From Nostoc favosum CHAB5714 (lineage in GTDB: Bacteria > Cyanobacteriota > Cyanobacteriia > Cyanobacteriales > Nostocaceae): 52,555 bases of DNA. Position numbers and translations under genes: made by a program. Location: assembly GCF_020829495.1 (NCBI RefSeq), contig NZ_JAIVFQ010000001.1:285590-338144 (forward strand). The letters are read 5' to 3'. This document shows positions 8,645 through 17,408 of the stretch, piece after piece. Each line of letters opens with the position of its first letter. Position 1 is the stretch's first letter. The notes beneath the pieces were generated by a model that was not told the origin of the DNA, made no database searches, and worked only from the letters and a program-made list of their open reading frames with translations.

Positions 8645-9274
8645 ATGACATTACAAGATTTTCAGGTGAGCGATCGCGATCTTAGCGACGCAGCCCTAGT
8701 AGAGTATTTAGAATCTACAGCGATCGCAGTTGATACAGAAACGATGGGATTATTGCCACAGCGCGATAGGTTGTGTCTTGTCCAGTTGTGCAACGAATTC
8801 GGGAAAGTGACTGCAATCCGCATAGCCAAAGGACAAGCTGATGCGCCAAACTTAAAAAAACTCTTGGAAACGGCGAATGTCGTAAAAGTGTTTCACTTTG
8901 CTCGTTTTGACCTTGCCACTTTGCGAGCTAATCTGGGGATTCAGGTTAGACCTGTTTTTTGTACCAAAATTGCTAGTAAATTAGCTCGTACTTACACAAA
9001 TCGCCACGGACTTAAAGATGTAGTGCAAGAGTTAGAACAAGTAGAACTGGATAAAAGCTCTCAAAGTTCTGATTGGGGTAACGCCGCTAGTTTGTCTGAA
9101 GCTCAACTGAGTTATGCTGCCAATGATGTGCGCTATTTACTTAGTGTGCAGCACAAGCTAACAGAAATGCTCAAACGAGAAGAACGTTGGGAAATTGCTC
9201 AAGAATGTTTTGAATTTCTGCCAACAATAGTTTCCTTGGATTTGTTGCAGTTTAAAGATTTGTTTGAACATTGA
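8645..9274 (+). CDS. Ribonuclease D-like DEDDy 3'-5' exonuclease
   Basis: A 209-residue protein consisting of just the DnaQ-like exonuclease fold. All four metal-binding acidic residues are visible: Asp30 and Glu32 in VDTETMG, Asp89 in FARFDLATL, and Asp161 with Tyr157 in YAANDVRYL. The C-terminal HRDC domains of E. coli RNase D are missing, as in other short cyanobacterial versions, so its RNA substrates may differ. RNase D trims the 3' ends of tRNAs and small stable RNAs. The start codon follows directly on the terminator of the preceding gene. Confidence 0.9.
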   Translation: MTLQDFQVSDRDLSDAALVEYLESTAIAVDTETMGLLPQRDRLCLVQLCNEFGKVTAIRIAKGQADAPNLKKLLETANVVKVFHFARFDLATLRANLGIQVRPVFCTKIASKLARTYTNRHGLKDVVQELEQVELDKSSQSSDWGNAASLSEAQLSYAANDVRYLLSVQHKLTEMLKREERWEIAQECFEFLPTIVSLDLLQFKDLFEH

Positions 9275-9374
9275 GCCAACAATAAACCTCTTGCAAAAGT
9301 TTTTGCTCTGGAGACAAGCATTACAAGATGAAATATTCTATCTTTTGACTTCTCTGCTCATAAGAAATCAAGAT

Positions 9375-9493
9375 TAGACCTCTTGAAAAATTCCCTAACA
9401 CCCCTAACCTGTCCCCGCAAGCAAAGAGATGAGACTTTAATGTAAGCCAAAGGTAGAGTGGGGTTCTTATGATTAATTTATGCAAGAGGTCTA
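9375..9493. repeat. MITE-like element with 11-bp perfect inverted ends (family C)
   Basis: TAGACCTCTTG and CAAGAGGTCTA bound a 119-base non-coding element. The interior has CCCTAACACCCC on one side and GAGTGGGGTTC on the other. The copy at 31405-31528 is the same family in the opposite orientation. Confidence 0.88.
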
Positions 9494-9520
9494 TTGCTAA
9501 TTTTCTAAGTTATTTTTCGC

Positions 9521-10168
9521 TTACGATCCAACATTGGAATCATCAGTGCCTTTAGATTCACTAATGCCTTCCTTGACATTACTGGCTCCCTCTTGAATGC
9601 CTTCCTTGAGATTACTAGCTCCCTCTTGAATGCCTTCCTTAAGGTTACTGGCTCCCTCTTGAATACCTTCTTTGAGCTTACTGGCTCCCTTTTTAATGGT
9701 TTCCGTCGCGCTAGGGCCTCCCTTTGGCTGATTTTCTTGATGAGCTTTTAGCCGATCTACAACATTGTACTCATCTGCACCTGGGGGAGTTGTTGATTCA
9801 ACAATGCCTTCTGTTGGGCCACCGATAGCCTTCCATGCAGCAAGACCACCTTTAAGTTGGGAGACATGCTCAAATCCATTAGAACGCAGTTGTTGCGCGG
9901 CTTGGGCAGATTCTTCTTCATTAGCACCGTAAACGTAAATATCACGGCTTTTATTTAAAGAAGCTACTGCACGCTGTACCAATTCATCTATTGGCATTGG
10001 CATTGCTCCCATAATGTGACCTTCGTTGTAGGTGTTGCGATCGCGCACATCCAGTATTGTAAAAGCTGGTTCGCCCCATTCTAGGCGAGATTTCAATGTA
10101 TGAACATCAGATTGTGCTTCTACTGGTGGCTGTGGGGGAATTATGCCGCCGACTAAATTGTTAACCAT
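9521..10168 (-). CDS. Cys-less rhodanese domain with C-terminal 11-residue repeats
   Basis: The protein is 215 residues. Residues 20-118 form a rhodanese fold: ILDVRDRNTYNEGHI and the closing LKGGLAAWKAIGGP are typical. At the active-site loop, where a Cys should follow the VY strand, the sequence is VYGANEEES (residues 79-87), so the sulfur-carrying Cys is replaced by Gly81 and the domain is probably not a sulfurtransferase. Residues 161-204 are four tandem copies of an 11-residue unit, consensus GASNLKEGIQE, matched by 33-bp DNA repeats at about 9553-9684. Eleven-residue amphipathic repeats with Lys and Glu resemble group 3 LEA proteins, which protect during desiccation. That link is inference. 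It stands as a single gene. Confidence 0.85.
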   Translation of the reverse strand: MVNNLVGGIIPPQPPVEAQSDVHTLKSRLEWGEPAFTILDVRDRNTYNEGHIMGAMPMPIDELVQRAVASLNKSRDIYVYGANEEESAQAAQQLRSNGFEHVSQLKGGLAAWKAIGGPTEGIVESTTPPGADEYNVVDRLKAHQENQPKGGPSATETIKKGASKLKEGIQEGASNLKEGIQEGASNLKEGIQEGASNVKEGISESKGTDDSNVGS

Positions 10169-11077
10169 AAGTATCCCTGAGTTGACGATATTGATAGCAA
10201 TTTAACGGACTAAATATATTGAATTACTCTTTCTATGGGCTGAATTTACTTAAAATCTCTCCTGAGATAGAGTACCTAATTAAAATATTTTCTACCATTT
10301 AATGCATTGCAAATTCAGTCACATTATACTATTAAAAGTTGTTTTTATATTAATTGTATTAAATATATTTTAAGTTCTGTTTGTGATATTTAATTATTAA
10401 AACAGATTGTGAATAAGATTAAAATATTCAGCTATTAATACAGGAATTACGTATATTTTCAATATCTGCGATCGCTAACAAAAACGCCTTATTTAATCCA
10501 ATTTTGGTATTTTGCCTCAGGCAATGTCTCAGGGTGAAACTTGTAATATAGTATATGCTTAAGAGTATAGCTACATGTAAATGCGCCCCAGGGAAATTTT
10601 CATAGACCTTTTTCAGGAGCAGATACCTGTTAGTTAAAATACACTTGGGTAAGTAGAGTTTAGAATATAGATTAACTTATGGCTTGGTTTGTGATTGTGG
10701 ATACCAAGTAGCGCAAGGCGGAAGTCACGCATTCACGCATAATTGTATTCCGAGCTTCTTGCGCCATTTGAAATGGTATGTTTATTTCCGTGCCCACTGT
10801 ACTAGTTAATTAGAAAGTGCGTTGCTTTTGCAAAGTTGTAGCAAATGCGGTGGCGTCTGATGTCTCTCTAGACTATTTGTGGTTATAGAAATGGTCTTCA
10901 ATTATACTAACTTTAAGTATTAATTAAAATTATACAACAGAAATGCAAAATTATACAAACTTCATACAATACTTATACAATTTATTAGCATTACAATGGC
11001 TAAAGTTTTGATAAACTTCATGGAAGATTAATTGTAAACAAGTACTACAGTAGCGATCGTACTCAGCAGAGACGCAT
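10169..11077. other. 909-base intergenic region with one dispersed repeat
   Basis: No open frame here is convincing. Positions 10290-10450 are very AT-rich. A dispersed repeat occupies 10707-10808 (separate entry). The stretch 10900-11070 directly upstream of the response regulator is AT-rich and probably carries its promoter. Confidence 0.55.
10707..10808. repeat. Dispersed repeat with CTAGTA-type ends (family D), copy 1
   Basis: About 100 bases from GCGCAAGGCGGAAGTC to CCCACTGTACTAGT. The copy at 46138-46239 is closely similar over the whole length and in the same orientation. The left end is less well preserved here than there. Non-coding. Confidence 0.8.
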
Positions 11078-11875
11078 GTGAATACACTATTAACAGAAAC
11101 ACGTAAAGCAAAACTGGCGCAAGAGCAAATCGCCCAATCTACAATAGGCAGCATTATGGTTATGGTTCCCGCTACTACTCCCAAAATACTGATCGTCGAT
11201 GACGACTTCGGCGTCCGAAATCTCGTCTATCGTTTTTTAAGTCGGAAATATCAAATAGAGTCCGCAGCAGATGGTAAGACTGCCTTATCATTGTTTGAGC
11301 AATTCAACCCAGCTTTAGTGATTCTAGATTGGAATTTGCCGGATCTGAATGGTTATAGCCTCTGCCAAGAAATGCAGAGCCGTACTAATGTTTTAGTGCT
11401 GATACTGACTAGTAGGACTGACGAGGCTGATAAAATTAAAATCTTAAGCGCAGGTGCTGATGATTTCATGACCAAACCGTTTAGTCTTGCAGAAGTTGAA
11501 GTTAGAGTCGAAGCTCTTTTGAGACGGATACGCTACATCAATCCCTCCCCAACACAACGGATCATTTTTAAGCAGTTAGCAATTAACCCAGAGGGCCGGG
11601 AGGTAACACTTAACGATAAACCTCTTGCTTTAACAGCACTGGAATTTAATATCTTACATTTTTTGGCAAGTCATCCTAATCAGGCTTGGAGTCGCCCACA
11701 GCTAATCCAAAAAATTTGGGGTTGCGACTACGTTGGAGATGGGCGAGTGGTTGATGTGCATATTGGTCAGCTTCGCAAGAAGATGGAAGTCGATGCCAGC
11801 GTACCAGAGTTTATTAAAACTGTGCGAGGCTATGGTTACAAATTTGAAGCGCCCGACGAAAATACTAATTCCTGA
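11078..11875 (+). CDS. OmpR/PhoB-family DNA-binding response regulator
   Basis: The protein has a receiver domain (about residues 36-155) and a winged-helix DNA-binding domain (about 170-258). Phosphorylation site: Asp84 in VILDW, with the acidic pair in IVDDD (40-43), Thr111 and Lys133 in MTKPF. The effector domain shows LTALEFNIL, the recognition-helix segment RVVDVHIGQLRKK and VRGYGYKFE. The GTG at 11078 gives 265 residues. An ATG at 11156 would give 239 residues and begin just before the receiver, which is nearer the usual family length, so the true start is uncertain. No histidine kinase is adjacent, so this is an orphan regulator, as is common in cyanobacteria. Confidence 0.9.
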   Translation: MNTLLTETRKAKLAQEQIAQSTIGSIMVMVPATTPKILIVDDDFGVRNLVYRFLSRKYQIESAADGKTALSLFEQFNPALVILDWNLPDLNGYSLCQEMQSRTNVLVLILTSRTDEADKIKILSAGADDFMTKPFSLAEVEVRVEALLRRIRYINPSPTQRIIFKQLAINPEGREVTLNDKPLALTALEFNILHFLASHPNQAWSRPQLIQKIWGCDYVGDGRVVDVHIGQLRKKMEVDASVPEFIKTVRGYGYKFEAPDENTNS

Positions 11876-11945
11876 GCTTTCTGATTTCAGGAGTACTTCA
11901 TAAAAAGAATGACTCAGATGAGTCAGCATTAGTATTATTGCTGAT

Positions 11946-12283
11946 TCAAGTAGTTTTACTGAGGATTAACCGTATAACTTGCGCTAATTTGGGAAGTTGA
12001 TCCAAACTGATTTGGAGAAAAGCTTTATCTAGTGCCAAAACCAAAAGTGCAAATACCGATTCAAAATAGGTGATTTTGCCTTGCCACTTGAGTACGTGCA
12101 AAGATTTTCCCTTACCCTGAAATTTATGAATCCACCAAAAATCACTAGAGTGAATCTAGCGGATTTAACCGATGGCTCACCCAATGTAAGGTAAACCATT
12201 GCGCCGTTTCTCCCTTGGCGATGGGTGTGTAGATAGTATTCGATCTCGCCAAATAGGCGCTTTTGGACTTGGACTTGCGTAGG
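11946..12283 (-). pseudogene. Frameshifted remnant of an unidentified gene
   Basis: Two adjoining minus-strand frames look like normal protein and meet near 12140. The upstream piece (12283 down to about 12145) reads KRLFGEIEYYLHTHRQ, then GAMVYLTLGEPSVKSARFTL. The downstream piece reads WWIHKFQGKGKSLHVLKWQG, then a leucine-rich helix, and stops at 11946. The frames differ by one position, so a frameshift is needed to join them, and no start codon is kept. I do not recognise the family. It could be a worn fragment of a cyanobacterial hypothetical protein. Confidence 0.4.
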
Positions 12284-12369
12284 CTAGCAAAAACCGCAGG
12301 TATCGCTTTGCAAATTGTACAAGGTTACGGGGGGGCAAATCACCGTAAAAAGTATACTTGGGTCTTGGC

Positions 12370-12969
12370 TTAACCTTTCAAATTAACCTTCCCCTCAAGC
12401 TTTGACCCATCTTGATGAGATAAAAATTTTTCACTACTATGATAGCTTCTTCGCCATTTTTCCAGATGCTCTATAGATATTGATTTAGATACGACGTTCA
12501 CACCATTTCCTCGCCAAGCAACTTCTGCATCTGTTGTGAAAACCCCACATTCTAATTGATCTAGCCTCATATTCCAATATTCACTAAACCGACCTTTCAA
12601 AGTAATAACTTGCTCAAATACCTTGTTTCTGTGTTTATTTCTTCTTTTCCTTTCTGTAGCTCCTGTTGCTTCTGTATCAATAAACTTAGTTTCAATTAAA
12701 AACAGGCTCCCCTTAAAGGTCTGGTAGACAAAATCACACTTTCCTAAATCTGTATAATCTGAAATTGGAGATTTTTCAAATAACAGTAATTCAGCGCACG
12801 AGGGAAACAAGTCTTTAATATTCAGAAATAAATAAGCTTGCAATAGAAGTTCCTTATCATAAGGAAACAAGATAACTCCTTCAAAAAATTTTTTAATGTC
12901 CTCCTGAGTTTGGGGTTGAATAATTTTACAGTATGAAACAAATTTATGTAGCTCGTTCACGATCATCAA
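12370..12969 (-). CDS. Hypothetical protein with a PD-(D/E)XK nuclease-like signature
   Basis: A 199-residue protein I cannot assign to a named family. Residues 75-96 show the arrangement GKCDFVYQ...LFLIETKF: Asp79, a hydrophobic strand, then Glu93-Thr-Lys95. This is the D...ExK pattern of the restriction-endonuclease fold, with Glu60 in the preceding helix as a possible further ligand. Basic residues cluster at 106-115 (TERKRRNKHRNK), which could contact DNA or RNA. No membrane segment or partner methylase is present. It lies 186 bases downstream of dnaE-C on the same strand and could be read through from it. Two ATG codons (12969, 12966) compete as start. Nuclease function is inference from the motif alone. 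Confidence 0.6.
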   Translation of the reverse strand: MMIVNELHKFVSYCKIIQPQTQEDIKKFFEGVILFPYDKELLLQAYLFLNIKDLFPSCAELLLFEKSPISDYTDLGKCDFVYQTFKGSLFLIETKFIDTEATGATERKRRNKHRNKVFEQVITLKGRFSEYWNMRLDQLECGVFTTDAEVAWRGNGVNVVSKSISIEHLEKWRRSYHSSEKFLSHQDGSKLEGKVNLKG

Positions 12970-13155
12970 GTTCTAACTCCTTCCCCGGTCGCTGCCTTCA
13001 GGGTCTTAGCATAAAAATATACCATTCCCTCAATGAAATCCTCATCCGCATAAGTCACGAAAAAAACGATTATAATCCTGGATATTTAAGCTAATTTACT
13101 GTTGACAGTTCAGTAAAACTAATTTTTAAGCTAATTTTCAGTGTTGGTGGACTTT

Positions 13156-14517
13156 TCACTTCTGGCTTAAACTACCAGTCAGCGATTTGATATGAGCAGT
13201 AAAACTGGCATTTTGTAAAGCTTGAACGGTTATTCTAGAATCTTGTACGCAAAATTGCCAACCTAAGCGAACAAGTTTCCGAGAATTTTCAGTTTGTATA
13301 ATTCCGATCACTGGCATTTTTGCCTTTTCTTTGTCTCCTGACTGTTCTTGCAAAATTATTTTCAAGCGATGTAGTTCATCGATATTACCTGCTTGCTGGG
13401 GATTTAACTCCACCATTACCATTTGTACTGTTTCCACTGGTTCTGCATCTTCAAGAATAAATTGAGTTTGCTCGTCACGTCGATCTACTTTTCCCCAAAT
13501 AATCAATCTAGTATCAACTTGGAGTAGGGAACTAATGCGTTCATAGGTTTTGGGAAAGACTACAGCTTCTGATTGTGTAGTAAGGTCTTCTATTTGCAAA
13601 ATTGCCATTTGTTCGCCTTTTTTAGTAACCACTTTTTTGACGTTATTTAACATGACAACTGCACAAAGCCTTATTTCTTCCCTTTGCTCTCCCAGCTGCG
13701 AAAGGTTAATTGGAGTCAAAAGTGGTGCTATTTGCCGTAAGGATTTCAGGGGATGATCTGATACATAAAAGCCTAATAATTCTTTCTCCATCTGCAACTT
13801 TTTCTGCGGGGGTAAATCCATCACAGGTTTAGATTTGGGAGCAGTTTCAAAGGCATTATTTGCTCTTTTATTGGGAGTAGAAGAAAATCCGTCGCCCAAT
13901 AAATCTAAAAGATTTCCTTGACCACTAGCTCTGTCTTTAGCGCGAGATTGTGCCCAATCATACACTAATTCTAAGTCGTTAATTAACTGTTGACGATTGG
14001 GTTCAATTTTGTCAAAGGCTCCACAGTAAATCAGCGATTCTAGAGTCCGGCGGTTAACAGCACGTAAATCCACGCGATCGCAAAAATCAGCGAGGGATTT
14101 AAATCCTGTCTCATTTCTCGCCTCCAAAATACAAGCGATCGCATTTTGTCCCACGTTACGCACCGCCGAAAATCCAAACAAAATCTTTCCCAATGTCGGC
14201 GTAAAATCAACACCAGAGCGATTAATATCCGGCGGATCTATGGAAATACCCATGTTTGTACAGTTAGTAATATATCTCTGTACCTTATCGGTATCGCCAC
14301 TGTTAGCCGTTAACAGCGCCGCCATATATTCTAATGGATAATTAGCTTTTAAATATGCTGTTTGATAAGTTACATAACCATAGGCAGTCGAATGGGATTT
14401 ATTGAAACAATTAGAAGCTATTAACCCATTTTTGATTGCAAAATTATGGTCATACTCAACCCCTATGTCATACACATTTTGTTTGCCTAAATATTTGCGT
14501 GTGACTATTTTAATCAT
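13156..14517 (-). CDS. dnaE: DNA polymerase III alpha subunit, C-terminal half with C-intein (split dnaE)
   Basis: The replicative polymerase gene of many cyanobacteria is split in two, and the halves are joined after translation by a split intein. This 453-residue product is the C-terminal half. Residues 1-36 are the C-intein (start MIKIVTRKYLGKQNVYDIGV, end GLIASN with the terminal Asn36), followed by the Cys37 nucleophile of the extein in CFNKSHSTAYGYVTYQTAYL. The rest is the end of PolC-type alpha: the helix-hairpin region VDLRAVNRRTLESL, an OB-fold near residues 280-360 and a C-terminal domain. Compared with the well-known N. punctiforme (Npu) C-intein as I remember it, four positions differ: Ala5 to Val, Arg22 to Tyr, Leu28 to Ile, Phe32 to Leu. 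The N-terminal half is not in the window. The product depends on trans-splicing and is inactive alone. Confidence 0.97.
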   Translation of the reverse strand: MIKIVTRKYLGKQNVYDIGVEYDHNFAIKNGLIASNCFNKSHSTAYGYVTYQTAYLKANYPLEYMAALLTANSGDTDKVQRYITNCTNMGISIDPPDINRSGVDFTPTLGKILFGFSAVRNVGQNAIACILEARNETGFKSLADFCDRVDLRAVNRRTLESLIYCGAFDKIEPNRQQLINDLELVYDWAQSRAKDRASGQGNLLDLLGDGFSSTPNKRANNAFETAPKSKPVMDLPPQKKLQMEKELLGFYVSDHPLKSLRQIAPLLTPINLSQLGEQREEIRLCAVVMLNNVKKVVTKKGEQMAILQIEDLTTQSEAVVFPKTYERISSLLQVDTRLIIWGKVDRRDEQTQFILEDAEPVETVQMVMVELNPQQAGNIDELHRLKIILQEQSGDKEKAKMPVIGIIQTENSRKLVRLGWQFCVQDSRITVQALQNASFTAHIKSLTGSLSQK

Positions 14518-14963
14518 CCTACCCTACCCCCGAAAAAATTGTTGCCAAATTTATAAAATGATGACAATTGTAATTGTTGTAATACTATAACAAAAAATTA
14601 TATCATTATAAAACACTGCTATACTCTTACACAAAAATAGCCAAAATATATCAAACTTTTGGTAAACCATTAGATAGACAGTTAACAGCTATACAATTGC
14701 TGTTTTAAAGCTTATTAAACCGTTCCAATACATATTAATCCGCTTAGTCAGATGCCTGGTGAGCGGGGAAAAAGCAGGGGATCTCTTAGCTGGGGAGAAA
14801 AGAATTACTGAACAATAACCCTCTTTCCTCAAGAGCTTCCCCTGCTTTCCCGGCTGATCGGAACCGTATTGCCTTGTATATCCCGCCTCTGTGCCTCTAT
14901 CCAATGCCCAATGCGTCAGTTACTATCGTTGAAAAGCAACTCAGTATAAGAGGGTGTAGGTAG
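14518..14963. promoter_or_regulatory. Divergent region between dnaE-C and the SGNH gene
   Basis: This 446-base region must hold promoters for both flanking genes, because they diverge. The dnaE-C side is strongly AT-rich. The other side has higher GC content and no plausible gene. No operator could be identified. Confidence 0.4.
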
Positions 14964-15932
14964 GTGAAAGTCGCGTTGATCTTATTTTTGGTAGTGGTTG
15001 TGGGATTGTTTGTGGTAGTCGAGATCGGACTGCGATCGCTTTTTGGCTTTGGTAATCCCCTGATTTACATTGGCGATGAGCAGATTGGTTATTTATTGGC
15101 TCCTAACCAGCATACCCGTCGTTTTGGTAATCGCATTGAAATTAATGAGTATTCTATGCGAGGTAATCCGCTCAAAAAGACACCTGCACCTTCTGGGCTG
15201 CGAGTTTTACTGTTAGGCGATTCTATTGCTAATGGTGGCTGGTGGACAGATCAGACTAATACAATATCCGCGATGATGATGCGTTATCTGGCATCATCTA
15301 CTAATAGTAATTATCAGGAAGTAGAAGTGCTAAATGCTTCAGCTAACTCTTGGGGGCCAAGGAACGAGTTAGCTTATTTACAGAAGTTTAGCAATTTCAA
15401 CGCGCAAGCAGTAGTGTTATTAATTAATACCGATGATTTGTTTGCTACTGCTCCCACTTCTTTATCGGTAGGACGCGATCGCAACTATCCCGATAGTAAA
15501 CCTCCCTTAGCATTGGTGGAAGTGTGGCAACGTTATATCGTCAAGCAACAGCCAATTCCCGAAATGAGAGCAGTGCAAAATGAACCAGGCGATCGCGTGG
15601 GGATTAATTTGGAGGCGATCGGCAAAATTCAAGCCCTGACTCGCCAAAGCAACAGCCAATTTTTACTAGTCATGACTCCCTTACTGCGAGAAATTGGTGA
15701 ACCAGGCCCCCGCGATTATGAAATTAAAGCACGCCAGCGCTTGAACGATTTTACTAAAGCACAACAAATTAACTATATAGACTTTTTACCGATATTCAAT
15801 TCAACTGCCAACCCGCAAGCTTTGTATCACGACCACATTCACCTCAACTTACAAGGTAATAAATTTGTCAGTGAAGTTATGGAGCGATCGCTTTTGGAAA
15901 TACTGAAGGATGTACCACTTCCTCAGAGCTAG
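14964..15932 (+). CDS. Membrane-anchored SGNH/GDSL-type hydrolase-like protein
   Basis: A 322-residue protein. Residues 3-21 are a hydrophobic anchor or signal (VALILFLVVVVGLFVVV), so the domain probably faces the periplasm or cell wall. The SGNH blocks are visible: GDSIAN (85-90, nucleophile Ser87), NASANSWG, LLINTDD and, near residue 290, DHIHLNLQGN with the Asp-x-x-His pair. Members of this superfamily remove acyl groups from lipids, polysaccharides or peptidoglycan; the substrate cannot be told here. The start is GTG at 14964. The family is typical in size, and no operon partner is present. Confidence 0.8.
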   Translation: MKVALILFLVVVVGLFVVVEIGLRSLFGFGNPLIYIGDEQIGYLLAPNQHTRRFGNRIEINEYSMRGNPLKKTPAPSGLRVLLLGDSIANGGWWTDQTNTISAMMMRYLASSTNSNYQEVEVLNASANSWGPRNELAYLQKFSNFNAQAVVLLINTDDLFATAPTSLSVGRDRNYPDSKPPLALVEVWQRYIVKQQPIPEMRAVQNEPGDRVGINLEAIGKIQALTRQSNSQFLLVMTPLLREIGEPGPRDYEIKARQRLNDFTKAQQINYIDFLPIFNSTANPQALYHDHIHLNLQGNKFVSEVMERSLLEILKDVPLPQS

Positions 15933-16325
15933 TCGTCAATTCTATCCCAAAAAAGGTTTGTAGTGAGCGATTTATCGCTCAATTTCAAGGACTAGAACCA
16001 TAGGCATCAGCACCTTGCTTTTTTGCCCATAAGCGGTGAATCGGATTTTTTTTGATGAGGCGACACAATTAAATCCACTTATCCCCGGCATTACTACATT
16101 AGTAACAATCGCATTTGCTTTTTATTATAAGATTATTTTTAGAGCTTCTTTCGCATTGGTCGTCTTAATAAGATTGTAATCCCTATCTGTGAGAGAAAAA
16201 CCAACTAATTTCAATTTGCTCAGACAATATTTTCTAGCTAAAATAGTAGCCATTCAGGTAATACTCAACCTTAAATATCCAAAAAATATTTTAGCTTTTG
16301 TGGAGTTATTTTTTTCATTAGGAAA
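15933..16325. other. Intergenic region between convergent genes
   Basis: These 393 bases lie between the ends of two convergent genes. A short hairpin, GAGCGATTTATCGCTC at 15965-15980, may be the terminator of the SGNH gene. Nothing else is recognisable. Confidence 0.5.
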
Positions 16326-17408
16326 TTAAACAATATGTTGAAATATTACTTTTAGTAAATCCCCTTGTGTAAAAGGCTTAGTTAAATAACCTGATGCTCT
16401 TACTATCTTAGCTTTAGCTCTATCTAGAAATCCTAATTTTTCTGACACCATAATCACAGGTGTATTTTTAAAATTTGAGTGTTTACGCAGTAAAGAGCAG
16501 AGTTCATATCCATCCAAATTAGGCATTGAAATATCTAACAAAATAATGTCGGGTTTGGTATGAACAATCTGCATTAAAGCCTTTAAAGAATCGGTGACTC
16601 CCACCACAGAAAATATTTGCTCATCTAAATAACTTTTAATAGTATTCAATACCGTAGGACTGTCATCAATACAAAAGATTGTGTAGATTTTTTTGTCAGC
16701 AGGTGGTTTGGTGATTCGCTGACCCCTATGTTCATTGGTATTAATAAAGTAGGTTGGTGGCTTATAGCCGTTTGTTGTAGACGAGTTTGGTGTACTTTTG
16801 CTTTTAGGTTTTAACTCATTTATTTTGAACAATTCTGAAGGGTTTGATTGAGAAGTTGGCGATGTCTGACGATAAGCCGCTTCCCTTCGGGGTGTTTGAC
16901 ATCGTTCAACTAGTAAGCGGAGATTCAGATGACAAAACTTTGGCATGTCATCCAGAAAGCTTTCAGGAATAAATTCATAACTCCCTTCGTCTAAATTCAG
17001 AAATGACTCCAGAACTTCTAGCGCCAATTGCTCTATCAGTATCGCTGCTTGAGAGGGACTGATATATTTCTGATTGACTAACCAGCAAATAGCAAGATAA
17101 TCTGGGTTCGGTATTGCCTGATTTTCAATACAAGTTTCAAATATCGCCCGTAACTGTTCGTGAATTTCGCTAGGGAGAGTAGAAATTTGCTGACTCAAGC
17201 GTTGCAAATTTCTGTAAAGCGGCTCAAACATTTTCTCCGAGTAGCAGGCATAAATTAATTTACCCTCATCCACATATATTGACCAAGAGCCTGATGTGCT
17301 AAATACCTGCAAACAACCAGTAACCGACTTACCAGTGATTTTTTTCAACAAAGATAAAGGCTGGAGCTTTTGGAAAAATCTGTATCTACTAATCGGAAGT
17401 GTCTTCAT
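16326..17408 (-). CDS. PatA-type response regulator (PATAN/DUF4388 plus receiver)
   Basis: The protein is 360 residues. Residues 1-180 are the PATAN-like domain seen in heterocyst-pattern protein PatA and relatives: LLKKITGKSVTGCLQV at the start, the GSWSIYVDEGKLIYA hairpin, then a helical part. Residues 180-240 are a polar Ser/Pro/Thr linker. Residues 243-360 form a receiver with CIDDSPTVL, the phospho-acceptor Asp near 288 in ILLDISMPNLDG, and Lys in YLTKPF. There is no DNA-binding output, so it should act through protein contacts. Relatives control heterocyst pattern, motility and phototaxis. No che or pil genes adjoin, so its pathway is unknown. The start ATG (17408) has no other supporting signal than the family-like beginning. 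Confidence 0.85.
   Translation of the reverse strand: MKTLPISRYRFFQKLQPLSLLKKITGKSVTGCLQVFSTSGSWSIYVDEGKLIYACYSEKMFEPLYRNLQRLSQQISTLPSEIHEQLRAIFETCIENQAIPNPDYLAICWLVNQKYISPSQAAILIEQLALEVLESFLNLDEGSYEFIPESFLDDMPKFCHLNLRLLVERCQTPRREAAYRQTSPTSQSNPSELFKINELKPKSKSTPNSSTTNGYKPPTYFINTNEHRGQRITKPPADKKIYTIFCIDDSPTVLNTIKSYLDEQIFSVVGVTDSLKALMQIVHTKPDIILLDISMPNLDGYELCSLLRKHSNFKNTPVIMVSEKLGFLDRAKAKIVRASGYLTKPFTQGDLLKVIFQHIV

Noticed and set aside
9521..10168. Active thiosulfate sulfurtransferase
   Set aside because: The catalytic Cys is absent at the active-site loop, so only a rhodanese-like fold is claimed.
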